64,000 nt of DNA from Heterodera schachtii (GCA_023374025.1 SIJG01000011.1:1369317-1433316), one strand, 5' to 3'; shown: positions 22,560 through 34,234, numbered from the stretch's first letter. Numbers and translations: made by a program. The notes: generated by a model not told the origin, from the letters alone.

Positions 22560-22882
22560 GCTTTTTGTAACTTCGTTTTTTTATGCTAAAAATAAAACAT
22601 TTGTTCATAAGATTTTTATTTTCTCAGAGATTTAAACAGTTTACTTTGAGCCATTTTTTCACTTTTTTGCTCGATAATAATAAAAAAATAATAATAATTT
22701 AGAAATGACAAAAAATGAATGGATAAATGAGTCAAATAATTTATTATATTTTTTCTTCCTTTTTTGCTCTTCTCCAATTTTTGAGTCATCATTTTGCCCG
22801 TAATTATATTGAGTGACCCAATAAAAATGTGAACACAAGCCAAGCAACTCAGCAGAGACAGCAGCAGATGTTCATTTATTAC
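22560..22882 (+). promoter_or_regulatory. Type-1 conserved 5' block (candidate promoter)
   Basis: This block matches those at about 12,845, 28,770, 34,235 and 43,440: 'ttttctcagagattt', 'gtcatcattttgcccgtaa', 'tattgagtgacccaataaa', 'cagcagatgttcatttattac'. It is separated from the start codon at 23,886 by the 846-bp insertion at 22,883-23,728. Confidence 0.65.
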
Positions 22883-23728
22883 TTATTACTCGCATTTTGA
22901 GGCATATGCCTTTTTTCTGCGCACTTATTTCGACATATTATGCATAAAATACAATACATTTTCCCAGGGCTCCCATCCGTCCTTGAATGGCAAGGACGTC
23001 CTTGAAAATGAGCATTTGGAAAAGTTTTGAAAAAATTCAAAGAAATTTGATAAATTTTTCCCCGGCGGCGCCTATCGGCACCGCCGGACCTCCCCTCCTG
23101 GTCTCTTGGAATTTTTTGGAAAAGCGCGCCTCATAAGCGGCATATGCGGTGAAATGAGGAAAATTAACAAAAAAAACATTGCACATAATAAAAATTCTAA
23201 ATGTCCTTGGATTTCATGAATTTTCCCCACTGTGTCCTTGCAAGTCGGCATATCCGTCCTTGGGAACGGAGCATGGACGATGGGAGCCCTGCATTTTCCA
23301 CTTGGTTTCGTTGACTTTTATTAAATGCCTTTTTTGGTATTTTGCCGTTTGGTGCCTTTTTTGGCGTTTTTTTCCGAAAAATTTCCATTAAAAATGTTAT
23401 AAAATCGGGAAATATACCCACTAAGAAATGACCTGAATTTTCAGAAAATACACCCCTAAGAAGTGAAATTTTTCGAAAACTTATCGCCAAAATTTCTTTT
23501 TTTTCTTGATAAACTTTTTGGTTTAAAAATTCCTTATTCGTTAAACATTATAAAAAATTTAATAATCATTTAAATGACAAATTTTATCATTAAGTTTTAC
23601 GTGTTATGCTCCCTAAAAATCCTTAATAAAAAAAAAATTTAAAATGACTTTCTTCATGCCTTTTTCGGGGTTTTCCTGTCTTTTCATGCCTTTTTCACGA
23701 TTTTTGGTGCCTTTTTTTGCGAGCTCTA
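22883..23728. mobile_element. AAAGGCA-family element inserted beside a candidate promoter
   Basis: A perfect 8-bp duplication, tttattac, lies at 22,875-22,882 and 23,729-23,736. The site is the continuous 'ttcatttattacttcttcaat' of paralogous leaders. The right terminus reads gcgagctcta and the left ttattactcgc, so the inverted termini are partly degraded. Interior 'ggcatatgcc' and 'ttggtgcctttttt' units match the element at 292-870. A second element (22,965-23,291) is nested inside. Confidence 0.8.
22965..23291. mobile_element. hAT-like foldback element, CAGGGCTC family, nested
   Basis: The ends are CAGGGCTCCCATCCGTCC and its near-inverse. A perfect duplication, cattttcc, lies at 22,957-22,964 and 23,292-23,299. 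The GC hairpin is at about 23,062. It is nested in the AAAGGCA element, so it is younger than its host. Confidence 0.9.
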
Positions 23729-23885
23729 TTTATTACTTCTTCAATTTGTTGTAAATTCAATTTTATTTCTTTTAATTAAAAAATAATTTCACTTTAATTA
23801 TTTAAAAATTTTAAAATACAAATATACTCAAAACTTAACCTTATCCCATCTCAAATCCAATTTGACAGTTATAAAAACTTTGAAA

Positions 23886-26800
23886 ATGTCAATTTCAACC
23901 GATTCAACTAACAGTGTAGAATTTTCATCTGATGATTGTGGTGAATCATTTATTGACCAGCAAAAGTTAAAGGTTAACAAAAACAATTAGGAAAAATATA
24001 CATATAATTAAATTTAATTCATTTTTTATTGCGAAAAATTTTAGCAAATTGGTGAAAAGTTTACCAAAATGGAATTGGTATTGAAAAACACCAAATTTGA
24101 GCTCAAAAATGTGAGTTTTCTTAAAGTGTCATTTTTTGAAAATTTAGGAATGGTTAATTAATTTAGAAGTAATTAAAAATTAATTAATTAAATTTAGAAG
24201 AGACTTCAAGAAAAGTTGAAGGAGTATGAAATGAGTGCACTGCTAGCAAAGATCGAAGCGGAGAATGGGAAAATGAAAAATGAAATTGATAAAATGCAAG
24301 CAAAAATGGACGAGAAGGAGGAGCACTTGGAGAAGAAATTGGAAGAATTACAGAAAAAGTCGGTTGAAATGTGGAATGAACAAACGAAAAGCACTGAACG
24401 GATGGAAAAGGTGGGGAAAGAAAAGAAAGAAAGTACGGCACATTTTTTTTCTTTTAATTTGCTCAAATTAATTTTCCAAAAAGTTATGGCAATTTTTTCA
24501 GGATTTTTTCTCATACTTCTTGAAAGCTGGAAGATTGAATTTTTTTCATGCTAGAAGCTATAACTAATAGTTATAGTATGTTACTAAGATTATTTATTGA
24601 TGAGTGCGTTTAAGCAAAATTACAATTTTTCTCGGAAAGTCTCTAAAAATTGGCAATTTTACTAAATGACACAACACGAAATTTGACTTTCGTGAAGAAA
24701 CGCCCGTCATAAAATTCATTTAATTAGTAGAAGACACTCCAAGAAGAACTCGAGAAAAAACTGATGGAACTAATTGTGACATTGGAAACGAAAGTTGACA
24801 AAATGGAAATGGAAAATCAAAAACAAAAGGGTAAGGAAAATTGGACAAGGAATACTGTACGTACCGTAACACAATTATTATTACTGTCAAATGTTAGTTT
24901 ATTTCAATTATTATTTATTATAATTAGTTCAAATTTAAGTGGTTTCAGAAAAGGCACTTTTTGAGCGAATCGGTGAATTGGAGGGACAACAAAAACACCA
25001 AAAGCAGCAAGGGGAAAAGGAGACAAACGGTGAGTTGTAATAAATTTACACTTTTTGAATAATAATAATAATAATTAATATTTATTTATTATATTCTTAT
25101 AAAAATATTCTTCATGTTATAAGAATTGGTTGGCCAAATCAAACAATTGAAAGACGAGCAGAAGAAATTTTTGGAAAGAGTCAACGAATTGGAGAAGCAC
25201 CAGAAACAAATGCAGCAGGAGAAGGGCGGTAAGAAAATCGAACCATTGAAATTGATTCTCTTGGCTCTATTTTATTTTTCATGTATTTTCTTTTTTAAAC
25301 AAAAAAAATCGTTAGGTTTACGAGGCAGAAAAAATTGTAGGCTTTGTATATTTTTTTTATAATTTGTTATAATGAACCAAGCAGAGCACGAGAAAAAGCT
25401 GATGGAACAAATTGTGACATTACAGACGAAAGTTGACAAAATGGAAATGGTACAGCAAAAGCAAAAGGGTAAGGGAAATTGGACAAGGATTACTAGGGCT
25501 TCTTTTTTAAGCACAAAAATGCTCAAATAAGCGCACTAATATAGGCAAAAAAAAAAAATTTTTTTAACGCTTTTTAGGTATTAAAACAAGTAAAAATTAA
25601 TTTAAAAAATTATTTTGCTTATATTTCAATTGTTTTAAATTTGTTTTCGATAAAAATAATTTTTTAAACCAAAATTTAATGAAGAAAAAATAATTAATCT
25701 TTGCGGAAGAATTTTTGTGAAAATTTTTTTTTCAATTCTTAAGGGTCTATTTTCTGAAATTTTTCAGGTCGATTCTTAGGGGTATATTTTTCATTTTTAT
25801 TCTATTTAAGGTAAGGATTTTTCCCAAAATCCTGAAAAAGTCGTCAAAAATGGCGAAATAGGCACAAAAAAGGCAAATAGGCATTAAGCACAAAAAGTAC
25901 AAAATAGGCAAAAATAGGCATTATAAAAGTCATCATAGACACCCTAAACAAAGCGGAAAACGCTTTTCTGTACCAACCGTAACATTATTTTATTAGTATT
26001 TATTAATATTATTACTGTCAACAATTATTTTGCTTAATTTAGTGAAAAAATAAATGCTTAGTTAATTAGCTAATTATTTAGTTTCTATCCTCCAAATCGA
26101 ACATTTGCAAAATGAGCAGAAAAGAAAAAACAATGCAATGGAAGATAATAATGAGAAGCAGATGCATATGGTGAATAAATAATGGAAAGAAATATTAAAA
26201 ATTATTTTCATAAAATTATTTTATTATATTTAAACTTTAAAACCTTAATAAATTATTTTGGTTTTTAATTTTTAGGCACTTTTAAACTTCCAAAAAAATT
26301 GTTGGGATGCCAAAGCTTGTCACAATGACATCGAAATCACGGAATTTACAGCCCATTGCAATACGGGAAAAGAATGTAAATTTTTTTATTTTCAAAATTA
26401 TAAATTGTTTGTTTTTATTAAATGGCTTTTTTCGCACTGTCTTCGCTACCCATCCAATTTGGCTTGACGAGGATTCCCCCGACTTTTTTTACTTTGAGAT
26501 TTCAGTCAAAAATATGCAACAGTAAATAAGCAGCATTTCTTATCTTAAATCACCAATTTATTAGATTATTAATATAATAATATTAAAATATGTTTATTTA
26601 TTATTCTTTTTAAATTTGTTTTAGTTATCCTTTGGGTTGTTTTGACTTCGGATTCGCCGCCAAACAGCAGAATAAATTGGAAGGAACACTTGTTCGTGAG
26701 CTTGGCACTTATGCATATTTAAGCCAAGGCTTTTTTACCATTAATGGCAAATGGCTTTATCAAAAAGAGCAAAAAGTGAATTCTTACACAGAAAATGATA

Positions 26801-27778
26801 TTGTCGGATGTGGCGTTAATTGGGCCACCCGACAGATTTTCTTCACCAAAAATGGACGGCGTCAGGGTTTGTTAAAAAGGCTTCTGCTGGACTAGTCAAC
26901 TACTAAGGACAACTCAGCTCATTTAAATTTTTAAAAATTTTTATTTTAAAAATATTTTAATTTATAAAAACATTTTTAAAAGTTATAAATTAATATGTTT
27001 TTAATAATATTTTATAGATTTTTATTAAGTTTATTTAAAATTAAAATTTATGTTCTTCTAAAATAAATGAATATTTTTAGTTTATTTATTTTATTTATTT
27101 TGTTTAATTTATTTATTTTATTATTTTTCAATTTTTAAAATTATTTTATATTGTCGTAAAGCTGAGTTGCCTCCAGCTGACTACTTGGCCCTGACTTTTT
27201 GTTAAAAAAAATAAGGATGCGATTTTTAGGCAAATTCCTAAAATTTATGCGCATAGATAAGCACGAAAAACGATTTTCCGCTTGGTTTGGGGTGTTTACG
27301 ATGACTTTTATAATGCCTAACTTTGCCTTTTTGGACTTTTTGTGTTTTAATGCCTAAATGCCTATTTTTATGCATATTTCGCCACTTTTTGCCGCTATTT
27401 TCAGGATTTTGTAAAAATCCTTAATAAAAAAAAATACACCTAAAAATCGACCTGAAAATTTTTCAGAAAATTATACAAATTTTATTTGCCTATTTTATCA
27501 ACATCATTTAAAAACATTATGCCAAAATTCCTTCTTTTTTTAATTGAGTTTTTTACCCAAAACCCACAAAAATTCGCAAATTTAATTTGACTATTCAAAA
27601 AAACACACAAATAATTCCTCATTATCTTATCCCAGGTCCCTTCTATTTGGTCGAAAATTCACCAATTTCTGTTCCTGCTGATGAATTGTTTCCATTCGTT
27701 TCATTGTGTGAATCTGGTGACAAAATGGAAGCGAACTTTGGGCCCAATTTCAAATTTAATTTGGCCACTCTCTGCTGA
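23886..27778 (+). CDS. Coiled-coil plus SPRY protein gene with a missing splice acceptor
   Basis: Exons: 23886-23972, 24045-24110, 24198-24410, 24731-24830, 24949-25029, 25124-25228, 25382-25468, 26082-26170, 26276-26375, 26422-26521, 26625-26866, 27636-27778. The N-terminus is MSISTDSTNSVEFSSDDCG, with exons 1 and 2 of the family apparently fused. A long coiled coil follows, including two exons (24949 and 25124) not seen in the other copies, then SPRY with [33 protein letters not shown] and [15 protein letters not shown]. The short intron 26376-26421 contains no AG at all: the acceptor expected before 'atggctttttt' reads AA. Retaining the intron shifts frame. The SPRY domain is therefore probably not made intact unless splicing is non-canonical. 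All other exons are open. Confidence 0.7.
25505..25975. mobile_element. Foldback fragment with TAGGGCTTC end, intronic
   Basis: It begins about 25,496 with tagggcttcttttttaagc right where paralogs read 'ggattactgtac'. It has internal 'aaaaggcaaataggcatt' units and no intact right terminus or second target copy. An inverted relative lies in the last intron of the same gene (about 27,240-27,480: cgattttccgcttggtttgg, 'tgcctatttttatgcatatt'). Confidence 0.5.
26890..27200. repeat. AT-rich palindromic repeat in the last intron
   Basis: 'actactaaggacaactcagct' faces 'agctgagttgcctccagctg' across an A/T-only core. No target duplication was found. Confidence 0.45.
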
Positions 27779-27811
27779 AGACAGAAACAACGGAAGAAGG
27801 CGATGGTTTCA

Positions 27812-27905
27812 TTTAACGCATTTACTGAATTAAAACCCCTCCTTCGAGGGGGGGTTGGTAAATAGACCCCCCTCCCCCGGGGTACTAATTCAGTAAATAC
27901 GGTAA
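27812..27905. mobile_element. Tiny MITE with ATTTACTGAATTA ends
   Basis: Inverted ATTTACTGAATTA and TAATTCAGTAAAT flank a C/G-rich centre (acccctccttcgagggg and ccccccctcccccgggg). The outer sequence TACCGTATTT is shared with the repeat ends at about 44,555 and 54,914, so this looks like a small family. Confidence 0.6.
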
Positions 27906-28089
27906 TTAATTAATTATTATTTCTTGCTCTTTGTTTATTTTTAATTCAATTCTTTTCATTTAATGCTAATTACTTAAATTTTTTCTTCCTATTTTTCGAG
28001 TTCGAACCGGTCATTTTATTCGTTAATAAGTTTATTTTAGTTTTAAATTGCTTTAGTAATTTATTTTAATGCTTTCTTTATAAAGTTGA

Positions 28090-28590
28090 TTCGGCACTCC
28101 TGACTTATCCGGGGGATTTTTAAAACGATCGAAACCTGACAAATTTGGTGTCATTCGAAAGCTCTTGATGAGCTAAGTCTAAAAATCAGAGGATGAAGTT
28201 GATCCGACAAGTATAAACCGGTTTTTGAACCGATTCAAAATTCGAAAATTTGAGCTTTTGCACTATAACTTTTTTAACGATCGAATCCTGACAAATTTGG
28301 TTTCATTCGAAAGCTCTTGATGAGCTAAGCCTAAAAAACAAGGTATAAATTCGAATCAAATCGACTACATCTGAGCACTCGGACAACTGAGTCCCAGTGA
28401 AAATGGACATTTAAGTACATAAAAATAATAAACTGGAAACAACAATTTAAAAGCCTATTATTGTCAGATGGCGTCCGTTCAACTTCATTCTCTGAATTTT
28501 AGACTTAACTCATCAAGAGCTTTCGAATGATACCAAATTTGTCAGGTTTCGATCGTTTTAAAAATCCCCCGGATAAGTCAGGAGATTCGT
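28090..28590. mobile_element. Palindromic element with CATTCGAAAGC core
   Basis: The inverted arms begin ctcctgacttatccggggga at 28,097 and tcccccggataagtcaggag at 28,583. They extend inward through 'gatcgaaacctgacaaattt' and 'cattcgaaagctcttgatgag'. An extra internal copy of the core lies near 28,300. No coding capacity. Confidence 0.8.
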
Positions 28591-28769
28591 TGATTCCACA
28601 ATTTTGTAGCCTTCCCCGCAAAGGGAATAAATTTTGCATAATTTATATTTTGTGTTAAACCTATAAAGGGGACATTAAGGCGCTCAGAAGGTTTGAAAAA
28701 TAAAAATAAAATTTTAAAGTAATTGATTGTCGGGCGCCGGGAAGCAACTGGAAATGGCTTTTCTGTCTT

Positions 28770-29135
28770 AATTATGAATTTTTGAAATGCTAATTACCGA
28801 AGTAATTTCGTTTTTTAAATGCTAAAACCAAACATTTCAATAGCTTTTAACAAGATTTATTCTATTCTCAGATTATTAAAGAACTAAATTGGTGCCATTC
28901 TTTTTAGGTCATCATTTTGCTCGATAATTTTTATTGTATAGAAATTACTATTACAGAAATGCCAAAATTATGGATAAATGAGTCAAGTAAATATTTTTTT
29001 TTCGTTTTGCTTTCTCCAATTTTTGTGTCATCATTTTGCCCCTAATTATGTTAATTGACCCCGATAAAAATGTGAACATAAGCAACATCACTCAGCAGAT
29101 GTTCATTTATTACTTCTTCAATTTATTTAGGTTTA
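28770..29135 (+). promoter_or_regulatory. Type-1 conserved 5' block, now upstream of a LINE-like ORF
   Basis: This is the same block as at 34,235-34,585 ('gtcatcattttgcccctaat', 'ttgaccccgataaaaatgtg', 'ttcatttattacttcttcaa'). Its downstream continuation ('acaatatctcaaacttccaa') resumes only at about 30,667. About 1.5 kb containing an ORF1-like gene and a palindrome therefore interrupts the original leader of the SPRY copy at 30,728. Confidence 0.6.
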
Positions 29136-29188
29136 ATTACCCAAGTTTGAGATCGCAAAAAACAATTATTTCTTGCTAATTATTCGAC

Positions 29189-29884
29189 ATGAAACGAACC
29201 AACGCATCAAACATCACTCCGCCTCGCGCAAAACGCTCAATGGCACCCCCACTGGACCTGGACCCAAACACTGTCGCACTCGCGGAGCAAGAACGTCAAC
29301 GCACCCTGGTCTTCATTGGCCTCCCGGAAAGCAATGCCATTCGCCCATCGGAACGTGTTAAAGAAGACAGGGAAGCCGCCACAAAAATCCTGGACCATCT
29401 TGAAGTTGAGGCCGAGCCAACCGCCGTATTTCGTCTCGGCCGGTACGACTCTCAGCGAACAACTCCACGCCCGCTCAAGGTGGTCATGCCAACAACCACA
29501 CACCAACACATGGCACTCGGAGGATGGAAGCGCGAGCGTGTTCGACTCCGTTCTCTACAAAACCTGAACCGCCTGTTCGTCCGCCCAGCGCTGACCAAAG
29601 AACAACTCAAGGAAGAATATGAAGCGCGCGTCCGAAAACGTCAACAAAACCCTGCTCCCGTGGCACCAGCAATGCAACCACCACAGACAAATGTTCCGAC
29701 TCCCGTCAAAGAAAATGGACCAAACCAGAAGGAGGCCAGTGAAGACATTTCCAAACCTCCGGAAGTTTTTGACCAAACAATCCTCGTATGTTATGAAGCA
29801 TTAAAATCATTACCACCAAACGACAAAATTGTTCACCAAATTCAATCACTCGAAAAACAATACCCTCGTCTTTTCAATAAGTAG
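29189..29884 (+). CDS. LINE ORF1-like protein, single exon
   Basis: An intronless 231-residue frame much richer in G+C than its surroundings. The N-terminus is basic (MKRTNASNITPPRAKRS). A compact domain has the pattern RTLVFIGLPES, then EDREAATKILDHL, then AVFRLGR and RPLKVVMPT, and is followed by a basic segment and a proline/glutamine-rich tail. This arrangement resembles the RNA-binding-like ORF1 proteins of non-LTR retrotransposons common in nematodes. I recognise the type by pattern only. No reverse transcriptase follows, so it is either a stranded ORF1 or a captured gene. It sits about 55 bp past a SPRY-family promoter block, which could drive it. Short inverted repeats, tcagacctccaa (about 29,889) and ttggaggtctga (about 30,032), lie in its 3' flank. 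Confidence 0.6.
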   Translation: MKRTNASNITPPRAKRSMAPPLDLDPNTVALAEQERQRTLVFIGLPESNAIRPSERVKEDREAATKILDHLEVEAEPTAVFRLGRYDSQRTTPRPLKVVMPTTTHQHMALGGWKRERVRLRSLQNLNRLFVRPALTKEQLKEEYEARVRKRQQNPAPVAPAMQPPQTNVPTPVKENGPNQKEASEDISKPPEVFDQTILVCYEALKSLPPNDKIVHQIQSLEKQYPRLFNK

Positions 29885-30239
29885 TTCTGTCAGACCTCCA
29901 AACATTTCCTCAAATAAAAAACAATACATTTATTCCAGTACTTCAAATTTCTCACCAAAATTTTTCCTCAAAAAAAAAAAATTTTTTTTTTCTCTTCTAC
30001 AACCCTAAAAAAAACCACTTTTCACCTTGTTGGAGGTCTGACTTTTCTAATTTCTGCTTCTCCATTCAAATTTCAATTCTTTTATCACTACTTTCACCTC
30101 ATTTCCGCCAAAAGTGTAAGTGGCACATGCCCTTCTTTTGGTTATTTTTTATTTTTATTTTTGAATAAATTAAAATATCATATTTTTTTATTATTATTTT
30201 TTATTAAAATTCACTTTATTTGTTTAAAAAAAGACTTAA

Positions 30240-30628
30240 TTGCACTTTATGAGTCCAAAGGTATTTTATGAATCCAATCAATTAACAATATATGGTTTTT
30301 TACATACAATAATTTTGTTCATGAGTGTACAAACTCTAAATTTTTGATATCATTCGAAAGCACAAAGTCTAAAGAAGCTAAAATATATAAAATCTTCGCG
30401 TTTAGCCCATTGTCAAAAAAAGATTTGATTAATTAAATAATTGTTGATTATTTTCGTTTGTAACTTTCTTTAGCTTTTAGAATTCTGTTGTTTTCTCGTA
30501 TTATTACCTTATTCTGACTTTGTGCTTTCCAATGATACCAAAAAGATAAGAGTTGTTCGAACATGAATAAAGTTATTCTAAAAGAAAACCAATTATTATT
30601 GTTAATTAATTGGACTCATAAAGTGCAA
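30240..30628. mobile_element. Palindromic element with TTGCACTTTATGAGTCC ends
   Basis: The ends ttgcactttatgagtccaa and its inverse are about 390 bp apart. The arms carry the 'atatcattcgaaagcacaaag' phrase and its inverse, linking it to the palindromes at 19,082, 28,090 and 45,096. Confidence 0.75.
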
Positions 30629-30727
30629 TAGAAGCAAATTTTTTTTAAAGGTTGTTACATACAAACAATATCTCAAACTTCCAACCATTTCACATCATCA
30701 AATCCAGTTTTAAAAGCTGATTCCAAA

Positions 30728-33139
30728 ATGTCAATTTCAACCGATTCGACAAATAGTAGCCATTTTTCATCTGATGATTATGGTAATGAGAAAAGGGGAA
30801 ACAGTAGAAAATATAAAATTTGTAAACCGATATAAAAATAAATTTAAAATAAATAAATTAAAACAAAAATATTTGTATATTTTCAGAAATAAATTATGAT
30901 GAATTGAGGAGTATTTTTAATAAAGAAGCTGTTGTTAAGACAAACGGTGAGACAAAAACATAGAAATTAGGAAATATTTATAATTTATTAAAATTATAAT
31001 TTAATTTTAATGCTATATTTTAAATTTAGGAACATAGTAAAAAATTTGAAAAAATGGAATTGGTATTGAAAATCACCAAATTGGAGCTCAAAAATGTGAG
31101 TTTACAAAAGAGTAATTTTTGAAAATTAAATGGGAATTGAAAATAATTTTGAAAAAATAAATAAACAATAATAAGAAATTAATTAAATTTAGAAGGGATT
31201 GCAAGAAAAGTTGAAGCAGCAGAAAACGAATGCACTGCTGGCGAAAATCGAAGCGGAGAATGGGAAAATGAAAAAAGAAATTGAGAAAATGCAGGAAAAA
31301 ATGGACGAGAAGGTGGAGCAGTACACTGACAAGTTGGAGGAGTTACAGATAAAGGTAATTTTGCAACACTTTTCTCACTTATGTCCTTTGAAATCAAACT
31401 TTTGATCATGGGAAGGAAACGGGTTATAAATTACTTTTAATTTTAGCAGAAAATATTCCAAGAAGACCACGAGAAAAAGCTGATGGAACAAATTATGAAT
31501 TTGCATATGAAAGTTGACAAATTGGAAATGGAAAATCAAAAGCAAAAGGGTAATGGACAAAAGAGAGATAAATGGTTACTGTACCTACAGTAACAATATT
31601 ATTACTATTACTACTATCAATATCTTTTTTGCATTAAATGCAGTGAAATAAAATGTATATCAATAAATAAAAAATTACTATTTTTAGTTTCTATTGACCA
31701 AATCGAACATTTGCAAAATGAACAGAAGAGAAAAGACAATGCATTTGAAAAGGAGCAGAAAAAAATTCGGATGAAAATGGTGAATGAAGAAATATTTAAT
31801 AATTACAAAAAACGATTTTATAATATTTGAAATACTAAAATCCAAAACTTAATGGTAACTTTTAATTTTAAGGCACTTTTAAACTCTCGACAAAATTATT
31901 GGGATGGTTACACTTGTCACAATGACCTCGAAATCACTGGTTTGAAGATCCATTGTCATATAAGTGCAGAATTTGGTGAACTATAATGAATAATGAACAC
32001 CCGCTTAGAAATGGGCTCAATGATACTTTAATTGTTTCAATTAAACTTAAACCGTTTCTCGGTGCAAATTTCTAAAAAGAATTTGTGAAATTTTCCGGGC
32101 GGTGCCTTCGGTCTGCCGGACCCCCCCCCCCCCTGAAAAACGCAGCGCAACAATTTGTGTGAGAAGCAACATAAAATCCTCAAGTTTTGATAGGTAATCT
32201 CATTAACAAATTTGATCGCCGGTCTTTCTCCAACCCTCGGGCCCCCTTTTCGTCAGTTTTGGCATTTCCGTAAATCTGGAACTATTTATTGTTCTTACTT
32301 ACCTCGCCGAGACAAAACGATTGCTATAAAGCGGGACGGGACGTTCACAATATTTTTTTTCCTAAGAAAATGAATTTTTAATAGTGTTTAATTTAGCCGA
32401 TTTTCGCACTGCCTTCGCTTTCCATCCAATTTTTTTTGACGAGAATTTTTACAGCTTTTTTTACTTTGAAATTTCAGTGAAAAAAGCACCAAAGTAATTT
32501 AATTATTTCTTACCCTAAAAAGCAAATTAATCAAAAAATACAATAATATTAATAATAAAAATATGTTTTTTATTTTGATATTATTTTTAAATTATTTTAG
32601 ATTCCTACACATCAGATCACCTTTGGATTTGCCCCCACAAAGTGGACAAAATTGGAAGGAACAATTGTCGCTAACTTTGGCACTTATGCATACTCAAACG
32701 ATGGCTCTTTTACCATTGATGGCAAATGGATAGATCAAAAATTAGATGCTTTTCAAGCAAATGATATTGTCGGGTGTGGCATTAATTCGGCCACCCGACA
32801 GATTTTCTTCACCAAAAATGGATGGCGTCAGGGTTTGTTAACAAAATAATAATAATTATAACAAATTTTATTACATAAAACGCCATTTTTGAATAAAATT
32901 ATCTCAATATCATCAAAAAAGCACAAATAATTCCTCATTATCTCTTATCCCCAGGTTCCTTCTATACGGTCGACAGTTTACCATCTTATGTTCCAGACGA
33001 ATTGTTCCCATTCGTTTCTTTGCTAACAATCGGTAACGAAATCGAGGCGAACTTTGGGCCACATTTCAAATACAATTTGGCTTGCCAATCTTTGAAGAGA
33101 GCAGAAACAATGGACGAAGGCGATAATAATTTCATCTAA
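30728..33139 (+). pseudogene. Coiled-coil plus SPRY copy with a one-base frameshift
   Basis: Exons: 30728-30782, 30887 to about 30933 (or 30946), 31030-31095, 31193-31354, 31447-31549, 31688-31779, 31873-31975, 32397-32493, 32601-32832, 32955-33139. The N-terminus is MSISTDSTNSSHFSSDDYG. In exon 2 the usual donor gives a stop in the next exon; an alternative GTTAAG donor would rescue phase. Exon 32601 is one base short before the FGFAPTKW segment compared with 45873, so normal splicing puts the SPRY core out of frame even though its own frame is open ([20 protein letters not shown]). The last exon has an indel before the usual stop that would add about 17 residues (QSLKRAETMDEGD). The intron 31976-32396 shares an old repeat with the copy at 43.8 kb. 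Confidence 0.75.
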
Positions 33140-33460
33140 TTATTTTAAATCCTTTTTTTTCAATTAACGCTAATTACTATTTTATTCGTGTTTATTTAAG
33201 TTAATAAAAACTGTTGATTTTGCAACTCAATTCAAAGTGTTATAAATTGGTTTATTAGATTTTTCAGACAAATACTTAATGTTAACAAATCATACCAAAA
33301 TTTTTCAAAAATTATCTCCTGCGGCGCCTATCCAATGATTTGGGCTAGGAATTCGATTTAAGAATTTTCAAAGTTACAAAAAATAAACTAACGGAAGTAT
33401 TCCAATCATTGGAGAAATTACATAAATATTGGCCTAAAATGAAAATTTAATTTGGGACTC
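33140..33460. other. Spacer between SPRY copies
   Basis: AT-rich, no exon seen. Contains a partial hairpin-like 'ctgcggcgcctatc' near 33,318. Confidence 0.4.
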
Positions 33461-33895
33461 TGAATGAAAGTGATCAATTTGGAAGGAGTTAGTTAACTCT
33501 TATAGGACGTATTTAAGGAATAAATTTTACAAAAATTTGTGCCTTTTAATTATAATTATAAATTCTTTTTGGATTCGTCACGAGGAAATGCCATTGGACG
33601 GAGCAAGCAATTGACCAAAATTTGAACAGTTATGGGTACCGGAAGCGATGGCTCATTTTGCTTTAATGGATCAGTCGGCCGTGCAAAATGCAATTTGGCC
33701 AAATGCCAATGTCATTTAATGGAGCGACGGCGGTTGGACAACAAAGGGTCCGTTTGGTGTTGGTGCCAATTGGCCATTTGTTTTTCCATTGGCATTTTCC
33801 CCTGTGGCAATGCCATTGGCGGACGTGGCACTGGCATACAAATCATCGGATCTTTCCACTGGCGACATTGATGGATGTGGCCTTTTCTTAAAGGA
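33460..33895 (+). pseudogene. SPRY exon relic of the 8.3 kb/62.7 kb subfamily
   Basis: The DNA from about 33,562 to 33,895 aligns by eye with the long SPRY exon at 10,354-10,649 ('aaatgccattggacgga', 'gaacagttatgggtacc', 'gatggctcattt', 'gcatacaaatcatcgga'). It has several small insertions and deletions, so no frame is kept throughout. A piece of the preceding exon and donor ('tgaaagtgatcaatttggaa') is at about 33,466. Confidence 0.75.
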
Positions 33896-33914
33896 TAAAA
33901 GATTTAATTTGCCA

Positions 33915-34160
33915 TTTTCCAATTTTTGAGTCATCATTTTGCTCGTAATTATGTTAATTGACCCCGATAAACATGTCAACTCAAACAACAGCAGAGTCAG
34001 CAAATGTTCATTTATTACTTCTTCAATTTGTTTAAAATATCTTTTTTGTTTATGAAAAATATTTTCGCTTTGTTTCATCAAATCCAATTTTTGCGAGTCG
34101 AAAAATGTCAATTTCAACCGCTTCACAAATATTGGCGATTTTTCATCTGATGATTGACTT
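33915..34160 (+). pseudogene. Orphan 5' block and first exon of a type-1 SPRY copy
   Basis: A type-1 promoter-like block ('gtcatcattttgctcgtaat', 'ttgaccccgataaacatgtc', 'ttcatttattacttcttcaa') is followed at 34,106 by an ATG and a damaged copy of the family first exon (atgtcaatttcaaccgcttc, then ttttcatctgatgattg). The rest of the gene is missing. It marks another duplicated unit. Confidence 0.7.
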
Positions 34161-34234
34161 AGAGATCGGGATCCCAAATTTAATCCCGCTTGATCCCGTC
34201 CGGTCTGGAATATATTACAAATCACAATTTATAT

